A stretch of 42,144 bases of DNA, taken from the NCBI GenBank assembly GCA_039024315.1, contig JBCCQN010000049.1:1-42144 (forward strand), written 5' to 3'. Of the stretch, positions 18,501-26,565 are shown in pieces. Position 1 is the stretch's first letter. Each line of letters opens with the position of its first letter. The position numbers and the translations under genes are program-made. This DNA is from JBCAWW01 sp039024315 (GTDB lineage Bacteria; Bacteroidota; Bacteroidia; J057). Under the pieces are notes generated by a model. It had not been told where the DNA came from. It searched no databases and was given only the letters and a program-made list of their open reading frames with translations.

Positions 18501-18773
18501 TAATTTATCATTAGCGGCTTGGTACTTACCCGTAACCAACATACTCTTGGCCGTCATCATCCCTGCTTTGAGTTGGAGACTCGGTTCAGCAGCTGCAATG
18601 GCTAGCTTTTCTGCCTTTTTTGCATAGATAACACAACTATCAAATTGGGTCTCATAATAGTATCGCACCCCTTGTAGGTAGGTCTCTTCGGCCTTGGATT
18701 GGGCCCAAGTATGCTGCCATCCACTCCCGCACAGGAGTAAGAGTAAACAGATTTTGGCAAAAAGTGTGTCCAT
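15558..18773 (-). CDS. Membrane-anchored TPR-CHAT protease
   Basis: 1071 aa. A signal peptide (about 1-24) exports the protein and a C-terminal helix (about 1047-1063) anchors it, leaving an 8-residue cytoplasmic tail, so nearly all of it faces the periplasm. Residues about 30-500 are TPR repeats (for example DSALVYGEKSLRIREAELDP, DYAKAITAYDQALELYQ). A coiled coil lies near 610-690. The CHAT domain (PF12770, caspase/separase-related) spans about 730-1035 with both catalytic residues: H898 in HLATHA and C944 in LSACETG, followed by GEGILSLSRAFQYAGARS. The enzyme should cleave proteins when its TPRs are engaged; the substrate is unknown. It diverges, across 72 bases, from the subtilase-sigma-anti-sigma operon. 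Confidence 0.9.
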   Translation of the reverse strand: MDTLFAKICLLLLLCGSGWQHTWAQSKAEETYLQGVRYYYETQFDSCVIYAKKAEKLAIAAAEPSLQLKAGMMTAKSMLVTGKYQAANDKLAEYVEFAEANFEASDPLRHWFMDRYGEHQVNINLFQEGLKTHQAVLKARQQTTSIPDTALANSYFFIAQDLSRLGEFDSALVYGEKSLRIREAELDPKDRNLGILYNLLGVIANETYELETSNQYYYQALDNFLSREDSSNLAVLQILNNIGSNKIFLHQFEEAIDLLKAPLPYLDNLPLENQLSFLYNLGMAYNSFGDYEQAIFYLKQSSGLNTPGTPFFAYMRMWIDFELARTHFRRQETEQAYGLIQSVRRRAESPDAIPDADVGLIYFLEGDILFDLKRYDDALESQLLAEQAFLENYGPDYYLLGEVYYEKGQYFDAKKDYAKAITAYDQALELYQTEYSDYYDEIGITLSQKASMYRKMGEIKLDMYEQALGGYFPDLASFDPLDTEHVLANWCCFYLDEVLLETAQAYRESFDASQDQNELLQAWRFFETSINLTDSFRYQFQDKASRRDWTRQYLDLYEGAIETAIKLYEVSGEEQYLHEALSISEKNKAWTLREAILDQQAIQFSGIPEAIQAEERRLRQELAYLKQQIEELEDSTLISEFQARQLRSQQNYLALIDQLEQQYPTYYQLKYVDPSLDVPALQNALAVDQVMYHYFLGEEDWVIFRIDRGGVEPFIINGKALTDLQKASEAWRRFLSSPPDQSGGVPLAAGNLLFEKLLPAYDTAQQQLLIIPDGELGYLPFGTLLSAEASSEDYRRLPYLIREAAIAYQSSAGLWLDGKKQKVSKANMTYLGIAPSFGEGAGFAERREDSPGPLQYNGDEVALVVKLWSGKVVNGYGGGKESLFRDGPRSRVIHLATHAEANEAEPLRSRLFFSGEEEGSTESLYASEIFNLRLDAEMVVLSACETGLGQLHRGEGILSLSRAFQYAGARSLLTTLWRSDDLAALKLSEQLFPALAAEQNKAEALRQSKLALLASDDPLRTHPYYWAGSVLIGDERPLDNQSPWQQLWWIAFPILIILGFGLYMSINEKQA

Positions 18774-18845
18774 ACTGTTAACCTCTAGCTAACAAAATTC
18801 ATATCTTAGAAAATACCCAAATAAGTTACATACTCTCATAACTAT

Positions 18846-20735
18846 ATGAAACTTCGCCGCTTTTTTCCGCTCCTTATACTTGCGTTCTGCTGTGCAGAAC
18901 TCTCAGCTATAGGGGATAGTACTCGGATGGAGACGGGCCTTGATCAAGTATATGCCCAGTACAATCTTACGGGTCAAGGTACCATCTTCGCCATGATCGA
19001 CCGAGGGATAGATTATACCCACCCTGACTTTATCGACGCCAATGGGGATACGCGGATCGCTTATATCTACGATATGCTCGACCCTACTGGTGCCAATGAC
19101 CCCAACAATCCCTATGGCGTAGGGACGATTTACAGCCGTACTCAGATCGATCAAGCCTTGGATGGTGGAGCTACTCTCCCTACCAATGATCGTTTTGGCC
19201 ATGGTACTTCTACCACAGGTATTGCCGCCGGTAATGGTAGCGGGATTCCTTCTCTAAAATACCGCGGCGTAGCCTATGAGGCGACCATTATAGTGGTCAA
19301 GGCTTTCCAAGATGGTTTCCCCGCCTTCAATGGCAATCCTGGGCAGACAGGGTTTTTCAATCCAGATTATCTGGAAATAGGCTTAGATTTTGTCTCCGAC
19401 AAGGTGGCCGAGCTTGGCCTGCCTTCCGTGACGGTAATGAATCTCGGTTCGATTGGCGGATCGACAGATGGCACGAGTAAAGTTTGCCGCGCCATGGACG
19501 AGTTTGTAGGACCGGGCAAGTTGCTTGTTTGTGGATCAGGGGATGATGGGGGTGCAGACAATAGAGCTAGCGGTACCTTCGCCGAAGGCGATACCGCCAC
19601 CCTAGAAATCAACAAAGGTGAAGCAGGGAACCTACGCTTTGAGCTGTGGTATCCAGATGTGGACCGTATTTCCCTCATCCTCGAGCGGCCAGACGGTAGC
19701 ATGACCAGTCTATTGGGCAGCCCAATCACCAATCAAGTTAGCGATCTGCAAAACCTCACGGGTTTTACCTATTATCATCAAGGTTCTTTTGTGGATTTTT
19801 CTGGCGCGACTAGCCCAACGCGACAAGTTTTGATCGATATAAATGGCGCAGTAGGCTTGTACAAGTTTCATCTCATCGGTTCGAGTATCCAGAACGGGTC
19901 ATTTAGTGCTTCGCTCAACCCCGCCACTTATTTCAACACCAATGAGTTTAGGACCTTTGTCCAGCAAGGTGGGAATATCAGCGATTATGCTTCAGCTTTT
20001 AAGGTGATCTCGCCTACTAGCTATGTAGCCGACAACAGCTGGGTTGATCTTGATGGTATTGCCCGTAATCGGGATAGTGAGGGATTACCCGGAGAGATAT
20101 GGTTGGGTAGTAGCGCTGGTCCTACGCTTGATGGTCGGATCGGTATTGATATCGCAGCACCTGGTGAGGTAATGATGGCTGCTTATAGCCCCAATACCTG
20201 GTACAGTCAGTTTCGCTTCAATATGGCTCAAGATGGCAATGGCTTCTATGGCCTCCAAAATGCCGTTAGTGCGGCCAATCCACACCTAGCGGGTATCCTC
20301 TGCTTGCTGCTTGAGCTAAACGATAGTCTCACTTCAGAGCAGGTCAAAAACCTATTGCAGCTTACGGCTCGACAAGATGCCTTTACGGGGCCAGTGCCTA
20401 ATAATATTTGGGGGCATGGCAAATTAGACGCCTTAGCACTGGCGGATGCAGTAGCCAATAGCTTGCCCATTGAGCGAGATATTATACTAGATGGTTTGCA
20501 CGTTTTCCCCAATCCTGCAGCAGAACAAATACGATATCGTATAGAGGGAATCCTTTTCGGAGAGAGTCAAATGCAACTACTTGATTTACAAGGACAAAGT
20601 GTGCAAAAGTGGACTGAGCGTTCCCCAGAGGGAACGATAAACCTCAGCGAGCTACCGCCAGGGATTTATTTCTTGCAATGGAGGCAGGGCAACAAGATTA
20701 TGCGTAAGAAAATTATTCATTACCTTGTTCCCTAA
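18846..20735 (+). CDS. T9SS-secreted subtilisin-like serine protease
   Basis: 629 aa with a signal peptide (about 1-21). Peptidase S8 triad: D52 in MIDRGIDYTHPDF, H119 in FGHGTSTTG, S475 in AVSAANPHLAG, where the family form GTSMATPH has lost its leading Gly-Thr. The stretch VTVMNLGS near 200 supplies the oxyanion-hole Asn. Between His and Ser lies an inserted sandwich (about 245-360) as in Csp-type subtilases. Residues about 545-629 are a type A type-IX-secretion sorting domain (VFPNPAAEQ, LPPGIYFLQW, KKIIHYLVP). No obvious propeptide is seen. The sigma gene starts 14 bases downstream, which implies one transcript and suggests a role in the signalling module as well as, or instead of, nutrition. 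Confidence 0.9.
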   Translation: MKLRRFFPLLILAFCCAELSAIGDSTRMETGLDQVYAQYNLTGQGTIFAMIDRGIDYTHPDFIDANGDTRIAYIYDMLDPTGANDPNNPYGVGTIYSRTQIDQALDGGATLPTNDRFGHGTSTTGIAAGNGSGIPSLKYRGVAYEATIIVVKAFQDGFPAFNGNPGQTGFFNPDYLEIGLDFVSDKVAELGLPSVTVMNLGSIGGSTDGTSKVCRAMDEFVGPGKLLVCGSGDDGGADNRASGTFAEGDTATLEINKGEAGNLRFELWYPDVDRISLILERPDGSMTSLLGSPITNQVSDLQNLTGFTYYHQGSFVDFSGATSPTRQVLIDINGAVGLYKFHLIGSSIQNGSFSASLNPATYFNTNEFRTFVQQGGNISDYASAFKVISPTSYVADNSWVDLDGIARNRDSEGLPGEIWLGSSAGPTLDGRIGIDIAAPGEVMMAAYSPNTWYSQFRFNMAQDGNGFYGLQNAVSAANPHLAGILCLLLELNDSLTSEQVKNLLQLTARQDAFTGPVPNNIWGHGKLDALALADAVANSLPIERDIILDGLHVFPNPAAEQIRYRIEGILFGESQMQLLDLQGQSVQKWTERSPEGTINLSELPPGIYFLQWRQGNKIMRKKIIHYLVP

Positions 20736-20749
20736 GTGGAACGAGGAAT

Positions 20750-21352
20750 ATGACCGATACGGCATTTGCAGCATTAAAGGCTCAGATTCTGGCCGATGAC
20801 CCTAAGGGATTGAAATTAGTTTTTCAAGAGTGTAGCCAGTACTGTTTAAGGACGTTGCGTAAGAAAACCAATTGCGATAAGGCGGACGCTGAAGACGTAC
20901 TCATGGAAGCAGTCTTGACCTTTAGAAGCAATATGCAGCGTGGCAAAATTGCAGAAATCAGTAATCTACCCGCCTACCTTTACGGCATTTGCTGGAATAA
21001 GTGGCGGGAGTTACAACGAGCACGCCAACGCTATCAAGTGGAAGAAAATCCGCTAGAAAGAACGCTTTACTTCGTAGTGGAAAGTGAAAACCCCATGATC
21101 GAGCAGGAGCAGTTTGAGTTGGAGCAAAGCAAGATTAAGTTTCAGCTAAAGGCGGCCGAGCATGCTTTAGGAGCCCTTAAAGAAAAGTGCCGCAAGCTGT
21201 TAAGATATTTTTATATGGAAAGTAGGCCCTTGGATGAAATCGCGAGCACGCTTGGTTTTGCCAATGCCAACGTAGCCAAAGTCAGTCGCTTTCGTTGCTA
21301 CCAGCAATGGATGAAAGCGATCGAAAAACAAAAAAATCTCACTCATGCCTGA
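20750..21352 (+). CDS. ECF sigma factor of the subtilase operon
   Basis: 200 aa. The region 2 part is ADAEDVLMEAVLTFRSNM, with a region 2.4-like stretch SNLPAYLYGICWNKWRELQR. Region 4 is CRKLLRYFYMESRPLDEIASTLGFANANVAKVSRFRCYQQW, split by its own turn; it is more divergent than standard ECFs but keeps the helix-turn-helix shape. A GAGG lies just before the ATG. The gene follows the subtilase by 14 bases and overlaps the downstream membrane protein by 8 bases, the usual layout for a sigma and its anti-sigma. The sigma factors at 27324 and 39174 are paralogues in the same context. Confidence 0.82.
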   Translation: MTDTAFAALKAQILADDPKGLKLVFQECSQYCLRTLRKKTNCDKADAEDVLMEAVLTFRSNMQRGKIAEISNLPAYLYGICWNKWRELQRARQRYQVEENPLERTLYFVVESENPMIEQEQFELEQSKIKFQLKAAEHALGALKEKCRKLLRYFYMESRPLDEIASTLGFANANVAKVSRFRCYQQWMKAIEKQKNLTHA

Positions 21353-22067
21353 GAACAGTACAGAAGAATGGATTGAGGCCTATCTAAGCGATGAGCTTTC
21401 GGAGCAGGATCGAGCTGATTTTGGAGCCAAGATCCAGGCTGATCCAGAACTGGCCCAGACGATCCAGAATACCCGGCAAAATATCTTGCTTTTTCAAGCG
21501 GCGGATCGCCATCTAGCAAAAGAGGAGTTGCGCCAGTTTTATATGCAGCAGGAGGCTAAGACCATTCCTTTTCGCAATATCGCTTTTTATGCGACCGTGG
21601 CAGCGACCGTCTTGTTTTTGCTGGTTTACAATTTTTACCCCTCCGGGGAACGCCAGAGCTATCAAGAATTTGCGACTGCTTATTATGAGCCGTACCCCAT
21701 GACCTTCAGCCGTTCCGGCGAAGGCGCTGAATTTGCGCAAATGGCTACGCAAGCCTATCAGGCAGGCGATTATGCAGGGGCCATACCGCTGTTGGAAGAC
21801 TGGAAAGCCCAAAATGAAGGGCCTGATATCCCGACTTTTTATCTGGGTCATTGTTATTATCAGACCGGTGCCTTTGCCATGGCTTTGAACGAATGGGAGC
21901 GGATCACTGATAGTTCGCCCTATTTCGAGCAAACGACTTGGTTTCGAGCATTAGCTCATTTACAAATGGAGCAGGCTGAGAAGGCCAAGGAGATTTTGCA
22001 GTACATCGTGGATACCGGCTACCATTATAAATTGGAGGAGGCAAAAGCTTTGCTAGCAGCTTTTTAG
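21345..22067 (+). CDS. Transmembrane TPR protein, putative anti-sigma factor
   Basis: 240 aa. Residues 1-75 are cytoplasmic and helical (EEWIEAYLSDELSEQDRADF resembles the start of anti-sigma and zinc-finger-less anti-sigma domains). One helix at about 78-97 spans the membrane. Just outside it comes YYEPYP (113-118), a motif shared with the proteins at 27929 and 39737. The remainder is three TPR-like units (AYQAGDYAGAIPLLEDW, AMALNEWERI, KAKEILQYIVDTGY). The 8-base overlap with the sigma gene implies coupled translation. Inferred role: hold the sigma factor at the membrane until the periplasmic TPRs meet a signal or a protease. Function not proven. Confidence 0.75.
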   Translation: MPENSTEEWIEAYLSDELSEQDRADFGAKIQADPELAQTIQNTRQNILLFQAADRHLAKEELRQFYMQQEAKTIPFRNIAFYATVAATVLFLLVYNFYPSGERQSYQEFATAYYEPYPMTFSRSGEGAEFAQMATQAYQAGDYAGAIPLLEDWKAQNEGPDIPTFYLGHCYYQTGAFAMALNEWERITDSSPYFEQTTWFRALAHLQMEQAEKAKEILQYIVDTGYHYKLEEAKALLAAF

Positions 22068-22092
22068 GGTAAACATCTTAGCATTGACCATG

Positions 22093-22119
22093 AAGATGAG
22101 TCCTCCCATCATCTTTTTT
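22093..22119 (+). terminator. Rho-independent terminator of the subtilase-sigma-anti-sigma operon
   Basis: AAGATGA (22093-22099) pairs with TCATCTT (22109-22115) across a 9-base loop, followed by a T run to 22119. It lies 25 bases after the last stop codon of the operon. Confidence 0.75.
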
Positions 22120-22247
22120 CTTCGAGCGGGGAGATCTGATGGAGGCGTTGTCGTACGGGATCGGCTAGTAATCCGCTATATGCCATGCTTGCTTCTTGTG
22201 GGTTCCTATGGTGTTTACGAAGTGGAGAGGGATTAAGGCGCCATTTA

Positions 22248-22298
22248 CCGCTGAGCGGAACGCTTATCTCTGAGTGCGGCATGTATGCGCGTACCTAC
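22248..22298 (+). repeat. Dispersed two-hairpin repeat, copy B
   Basis: CCGCTGAGCGGAACGC, then TTATCTCTGAG and a hairpin region GCGGCAT/ATGCGC ending ACCTAC. It agrees closely with copy A over its whole length; the differences fall mostly in the loops. Confidence 0.7.
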
Positions 22299-22426
22299 TA
22301 AAGTTGCCTCGGCGCGACTCGGCATGACAAAAGAGGCATCAAGTTGTCAGCTTGAGATTGTCAAAAAGCCCCTTAGATTATCTCCTTGTCAAGCCAGAAT
22401 ATGAGGAACCAACATATCCAGTATCT

Positions 22427-24151
22427 TTAAATTTCTCTTTGCTGCGCAGAACGCTCAATCCACTCTCTTACTCTTCGCTTCAAACTCTCCATCGTGATGG
22501 AGCCTTCAGCGATAATCAAATCATGAAAGGCCCTGATATCGAATTGGTCCCCTAAAGCTTGCTCCGCTTCTTGGCGCAATGTTCTAATGGTCAGCTCGCC
22601 CATTTTGTAAGAGAGCGCCTGTCCCGGCCAACCGATATAGCGATCGATTTCGGTATTGACTTCATGTAGGGAGAGCGCGGTATTTTCACTCATCAATTTT
22701 ACCGCCTCCTCTCGCGACCAGCCTTTGTAGTGCATACCAACATCTACCACCAAGCGGCAAGCGCGCCACATCTCATAGGTCAGAGCCCCAAAATGCTCGT
22801 AAGGCGTTTCATACATACCTGCTTCTTTGCCGAGGTACTCAGCATAAAGTGCCCATCCCTCGCCAAAGGCAGAAAGATACTGCTGCTGCCGAAACTTAGG
22901 CACATTCTCTAATTCCTGCGCCAGCATAATTTGCGTGTGGTGGCCCGGTACTGCCTCATGCAGCGTCAAGGCAGGCAAAACGTAAAAAGGTCGCGTCTCA
23001 AGACGGTAGGTGTTGACCCAATAGGCTCCAGGCTTATGATTATGATATGATCCTTCAGAGTAGCGCCCACCCGTATAATTGGGGGCAATGGCCGCGGGTA
23101 CGGGTTCTACCGTAAAGGGCATTCTGGGAAGACGCCCAAAATAATCAGGCAGAAAGCCTTCGGCTTTTTTAGATAGCCAAGCGGCTCGTGCCAGCAAGGA
23201 TGCTGGCGTCTTGGGATAAAATTGCGGGTCAGTTCGTAAAAAATGCAAAAAACTGGCAAAATCGCCTTGCCAAGCCAATGATTTCACGATGCTGTCCATC
23301 TCTGCGCGGATGCGCGCTACCTCCTTTTCGCCAATCGCGAAAACCGAATCTGGACTAATGGCTAAAGTAGTAAAGTAACGGACGCGATCTTCGTAGTAGA
23401 GTTTACCGTTTTCTATCTCACTGATGCCAATGCTTTGGCGGGTTTGGGGGAGGTATGCCTCTGCGAGGAACGCTCTAAACAAGTAGTAGGCAGCACGAAC
23501 TTCTGTGTTTACGTATGATTTAGCCTTAGCTTGCTGATCGGGCCAAGCGTTCCCCGATAGAGGGGCTAAAAACATATCGAAATAGCCCTCCGTCGCAAGG
23601 TTCTCATCGAGTAAAGAGAGGCACCTTTCGACGATCAAAGCGGGTACGGTTTTGTTTTCTTTGAGGCCGCGTTGCATTCGTTCTTGTTGCAATTGCAGAT
23701 AATCAGGCAAAGCATTGAGCTTTTGAAGGTACTGGTTAGCGTCGGTTTCGGTATTGATTTTAGTAGCGGAAACGGTATAATAGATTTCGGTCAAGAAACC
23801 GCCTTCTGAGTTGAGCGGCATGAGTTCGGCCCCATATCGGACTCGACTAAGCTGGTCGCGAAAAATTAGGCCGAGAAGGTCCCTATTGATTTGATCGCTG
23901 GGACTCAGGTCAGTTAAGTGATTTTCTTCGAGAAACTGCACGCCATCATTCCAAAACCCCTCTCTGATACTGGGCTCAGTAGTGTCAGTCCATTGGGTAT
24001 TATAAAGTTCTACCTGAATCTCATTGTGGGCATTATAGACTTTGATCAATTCGTCTAGGCTATCATAGGTTTGAGCCAAGGGCTCAGATTCTTGGCAAGC
24101 GTTCAACGAAGCGGCTAGTAAAAGGGCGGGAATCAAGAAACGAAAGTGCAT
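22427..24151 (-). CDS. DUF885 zinc-metallopeptidase-like lipoprotein
   Basis: 574 aa. The N-terminus MHFRFLIPALLLAASLNAC is a lipoprotein signal. The body matches the DUF885 family (PF05960) over full length, with the metal-site motif HEAVPGHH (398-405) and the downstream glutamate E431 in FGEGWALYAE, as in gluzincin-type M32/M3-like enzymes. It is probably an envelope peptidase or carboxypeptidase; the substrate is unknown. The last residues, ERSAQQREI, are encoded by a copy of the dispersed repeat core (GCTGCGCAGAACGC at 22441-22454, minus sense of the gene), so the C-terminus may have been extended or altered by the repeat. Confidence 0.88.
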   Translation of the reverse strand: MHFRFLIPALLLAASLNACQESEPLAQTYDSLDELIKVYNAHNEIQVELYNTQWTDTTEPSIREGFWNDGVQFLEENHLTDLSPSDQINRDLLGLIFRDQLSRVRYGAELMPLNSEGGFLTEIYYTVSATKINTETDANQYLQKLNALPDYLQLQQERMQRGLKENKTVPALIVERCLSLLDENLATEGYFDMFLAPLSGNAWPDQQAKAKSYVNTEVRAAYYLFRAFLAEAYLPQTRQSIGISEIENGKLYYEDRVRYFTTLAISPDSVFAIGEKEVARIRAEMDSIVKSLAWQGDFASFLHFLRTDPQFYPKTPASLLARAAWLSKKAEGFLPDYFGRLPRMPFTVEPVPAAIAPNYTGGRYSEGSYHNHKPGAYWVNTYRLETRPFYVLPALTLHEAVPGHHTQIMLAQELENVPKFRQQQYLSAFGEGWALYAEYLGKEAGMYETPYEHFGALTYEMWRACRLVVDVGMHYKGWSREEAVKLMSENTALSLHEVNTEIDRYIGWPGQALSYKMGELTIRTLRQEAEQALGDQFDIRAFHDLIIAEGSITMESLKRRVREWIERSAQQREI

Positions 24152-24205
24152 CTTTTTGGCGTTAATAAGCTTTAAGCTAGAATTTTTTGCGCTAAATCTG
24201 CAGAG

Positions 24206-24228
24206 GAGATAAGCGTTCCGCGCAGCGG
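24206..24228 (-). repeat. Dispersed repeat core in the gap before the Omp85-like gene
   Basis: Read on the minus strand this is the 23-base 5' part of copy A (core CCGCTGCGCGGAACGC plus TTATCTC) without a mismatch. The second hairpin is absent. Confidence 0.65.
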
Positions 24229-24243
24229 GCTAAGATGTAAACA

Positions 24244-24275
24244 CAAATAATCGTCGCTTATCGCTCAAATAATCG
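24244..24275 (+). promoter_or_regulatory. Direct repeat CAAATAATCG, 22 bases apart
   Basis: CAAATAATCG occurs at 24244-24253 and at 24266-24275, a start-to-start distance of 22 bases, which places both on one face of the helix. The pair lies 28 bases before the start of the Omp85-like gene. It could be a regulator binding site; no regulator is identified. Confidence 0.35.
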
Positions 24276-24302
24276 GATATTTACGCTCTAGGACAGATCA
24301 AC

Positions 24303-25439
24303 ATGATGAGATTTAGAATATATATTTTGCTGGGCCTGTTTTTTTTATTCAGCCAGTTGAACGCTCAACACGATTCTACCTCTTGGCTCAAACGCACGGT
24401 GGAAAACGTATTTGGGGAGGAAGCTCCGGCGGGCGAACCTAAGTTTTTGGCGTATCCTACCCTTGGTTATGCGCCGGAGACAAGTTTGGAAATTGGCATT
24501 TCGGCCGTGCTGCTTTACTACGCTAAAAAGGATTACGAAAAAAATCGCCTGAGTGAATTGCGGACTTTCACCTTCATTACCTTGCAAAGGCAGTATGGCA
24601 TTTGGCTAGATCACGATTTGTATGGCGATGATGATAAATGGTTTTTTCTCGGAAAGGTCCGTCAGCAACGCTTCCCGCTGCTTTATTTTGGGATTGGGCC
24701 TGACCTACTCGAAGAAGACGCCAATTTGGTTGATGCAAGTTATACCTTGGTCAAGGAACGGGTGCTACGTAAAGTCGCCCCCAATCTTTTTGCTGGCCTA
24801 GAATTTGATTACCAGCGCCTTTACAACGCTCAGTTTGAAAGTGATCCTATCCATAATCCCTTAGGCACAGAAGGCTCCCAGAACCTTGGCCTCGGCCTTG
24901 GCTTAGTCTATGACAATCGTCAAAACGTGCTCAACGTCCGAGATGGATTTTTTGCAGAGGTAGCCTATTTGCGCTATGCGCCGGCTTGGGGCAGCGATTT
25001 TGACTTTAGCGGAGTCTATAGCGACTTTCGCTACTTCAAGTCTATGTCAACAGACAAAAAACAAGTCTTGGCCGCACAACTGGTCGGGACTTTTGTCAAT
25101 GGAGACGTACCCTTCAATCAACTCGCTTTGATGGGAGGAGAGCAGTTGATGCGAGGCTATTATCTCGGTCGCTACCGCGACAACAATCTGGTAGCTGGGC
25201 AAGTCGAATATCGATTTTTGCCTTTCCCTTTCAGTAAACGCTTTGGCGCGGCCGCCTTTTTGGGGGCAGGCACAGTGGCCCCTACGATAGGAGATTTACG
25301 GCTCTCTCAACTCAAAGTAGCAGGGGGGGCAGGCATTCGTTTCTTGTTATTTCCGTCCAAGGATATCTACGTTCGCTTTGATGTAGCCTTTAGTGAAGAC
25401 GGGCCCGGATTCTACTTTTTTACGGGGGAATCATTTTAA
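24303..25439 (+). CDS. Omp85/BamA-type outer membrane beta-barrel without POTRA domains
   Basis: 378 aa with a signal peptide (about 1-21, ending LNAQ). The mature protein is all barrel, with alternating strands and a final Phe. It carries the Omp85 lid-loop motif MRGY (283-286; family VRGF/VRGY) in QLMRGYYLGRYRDNN and a C-terminal strand pattern of the bacterial surface antigen family (PF01103). POTRA domains are missing, so this is a stand-alone barrel of the kind common in Bacteroidota, not BamA itself. Role in transport or lipid handling is unknown. The MMRF start has two ATGs; either is possible. Confidence 0.83.
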   Translation: MMRFRIYILLGLFFLFSQLNAQHDSTSWLKRTVENVFGEEAPAGEPKFLAYPTLGYAPETSLEIGISAVLLYYAKKDYEKNRLSELRTFTFITLQRQYGIWLDHDLYGDDDKWFFLGKVRQQRFPLLYFGIGPDLLEEDANLVDASYTLVKERVLRKVAPNLFAGLEFDYQRLYNAQFESDPIHNPLGTEGSQNLGLGLGLVYDNRQNVLNVRDGFFAEVAYLRYAPAWGSDFDFSGVYSDFRYFKSMSTDKKQVLAAQLVGTFVNGDVPFNQLALMGGEQLMRGYYLGRYRDNNLVAGQVEYRFLPFPFSKRFGAAAFLGAGTVAPTIGDLRLSQLKVAGGAGIRFLLFPSKDIYVRFDVAFSEDGPGFYFFTGESF

Positions 25440-25561
25440 GATTGTGGTCTATAGGCGAAAGCTTTGGCGAGACGCTGGCTGGCTCAAAAAAATTGATATA
25501 TTTACGGCAAAATCAAATCATCGCTATCCTTTTTCTTGCCCCTTTTCACTAATAAAAAATC

Positions 25562-26395
25562 ATGAAAATTGCCGTAACTGCCGCTAGCGGTCAACTTGGA
25601 AGTGCCATCGTAAGGGCCCTCAAAAAGGAGTTAGCTGCTGAAGACATCATCGCCATTGCCCGCACCCCTGAGAAGGCCGAAGACCTAGAGGTGAGCGTTC
25701 GCCGAGGCGACTATACCGATAAAAATAGCTTTGTCGAAGCGCTAAAAGGGGTAGATGCCGTACTGATTGTCTCCGCTAATGGCAATCCTGCAGATCGCAT
25801 CCAAATGCATCGCAATATCATCGAGGCAGCAAAAGAAAATGGGGTCAAAAAAGTGGTTTACACCAGTATCTCCGGCAATTTTGGTCCAGTAGTAGAAAGT
25901 AATCGCCAAACCGAAGCGGATGTCCGTGAATCTGGCTTGGATTATGCAATCGGTCGCAATGGGATATATATCGAACCAGATGTCGAATACATTGACACCT
26001 ACCGAGAGTTAGGAAAAATTGTCAACTCAGCCGGTGAAGGAAAAACCGCCTACACTACCCGCGACGAATTGGCCTATGCCTACTCTCGTATGTTGCTCGA
26101 AGACAAACACAATGGCCAAACCTACACCCTCGCCGGTGAAGCCATTTCCCAATACGAGCTTTGCGATTATCTCAACCATGCCTTCGACGCCAATCTCTAT
26201 TATGAGCCCATGAGCGTTGAGGACTATAACAAAGATCGTACGGATGAATTGGGGCCCTTCTTGGGCGGAGTGATTGCCTCGATTTATGCCAGTATCAACC
26301 GGGGTGATCTGGACCTAGATTCTGATTTTGAGAAGGCTGCAGGCAGACCTCATATTAGTTGGGAAGACTACTTCCAACCTAATCTGCATCAGTAG
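25562..26395 (+). CDS. NmrA-like/SDR NAD(P)-dependent oxidoreductase
   Basis: 277 aa, cytoplasmic. The Rossmann motif TAASGQLGSAIV (6-17) binds NAD(P), followed by IARTPEK (cofactor-discriminating Arg), RRGDYTD, VDAVLIVSANG and KKVVYTSISG. This matches the atypical SDR group with NmrA and QorB-type quinone oxidoreductases (PF13460/PF05368). It likely reduces a quinone or acts as a redox sensor; the family does not allow a finer call. TATATTTA at 25497-25504 could be its -7 box, though no -33 TTG is spaced correctly. Confidence 0.82.
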   Translation: MKIAVTAASGQLGSAIVRALKKELAAEDIIAIARTPEKAEDLEVSVRRGDYTDKNSFVEALKGVDAVLIVSANGNPADRIQMHRNIIEAAKENGVKKVVYTSISGNFGPVVESNRQTEADVRESGLDYAIGRNGIYIEPDVEYIDTYRELGKIVNSAGEGKTAYTTRDELAYAYSRMLLEDKHNGQTYTLAGEAISQYELCDYLNHAFDANLYYEPMSVEDYNKDRTDELGPFLGGVIASIYASINRGDLDLDSDFEKAAGRPHISWEDYFQPNLHQ

Positions 26396-26417
26396 GCTAA
26401 ATCCTTTATTTAAAACT

Positions 26418-26531
26418 TTGCTGTCATCCCGAAAAATTTGGCGATGACAAAGAGCTAAATTTATACGGGATCTTTTAAAGATTGTAGCTAAAAAGACTCC
26501 GGATATGCTCCTTAAAGTCGCATTCCGGAGT
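26418..26531. repeat. Structured intergenic region with two hairpins, one a terminator
   Basis: TGTCATC pairs with GATGACA near 26421-26450, and ACTCCGGA (26496-26503) pairs with TCCGGAGT (26524-26531), with the inner ATGC/GCAT extending the second stem to 12 bp with one bulge. On the minus strand the second hairpin is followed by a T run, so it should terminate the ricin-type lectin gene. The overall wording (GTCATCCCGA ... GGGATCTTTTA ... TTCCGGAGTGAC) resembles a decayed long palindrome of the kind found in intergenic regions of many Bacteroidota. Confidence 0.55.
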
Positions 26532-26565
26532 GACGGTTTATTTTTGAGGGGCTGGCTATTGAAAA

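Larger units (their letters stand above)
22068..22426. other. Intergenic stretch of 359 bases without a gene
   Basis: It holds the terminator at 22093-22119, repeat copy B at 22248-22298, and otherwise featureless sequence between convergent genes. Short reading frames here have no recognisable content, and no RNA gene is evident. Confidence 0.6.

Noticed and set aside
15558..18773. Type III-E CRISPR TPR-CHAT (Craspase component)
   Set aside because: No Cas7-11, Csx30 or CRISPR repeats are nearby, and the protein is exported and membrane-anchored.
24303..25439. BamA, the essential barrel assembly protein
   Set aside because: No POTRA domains precede the barrel and the protein is far too short.
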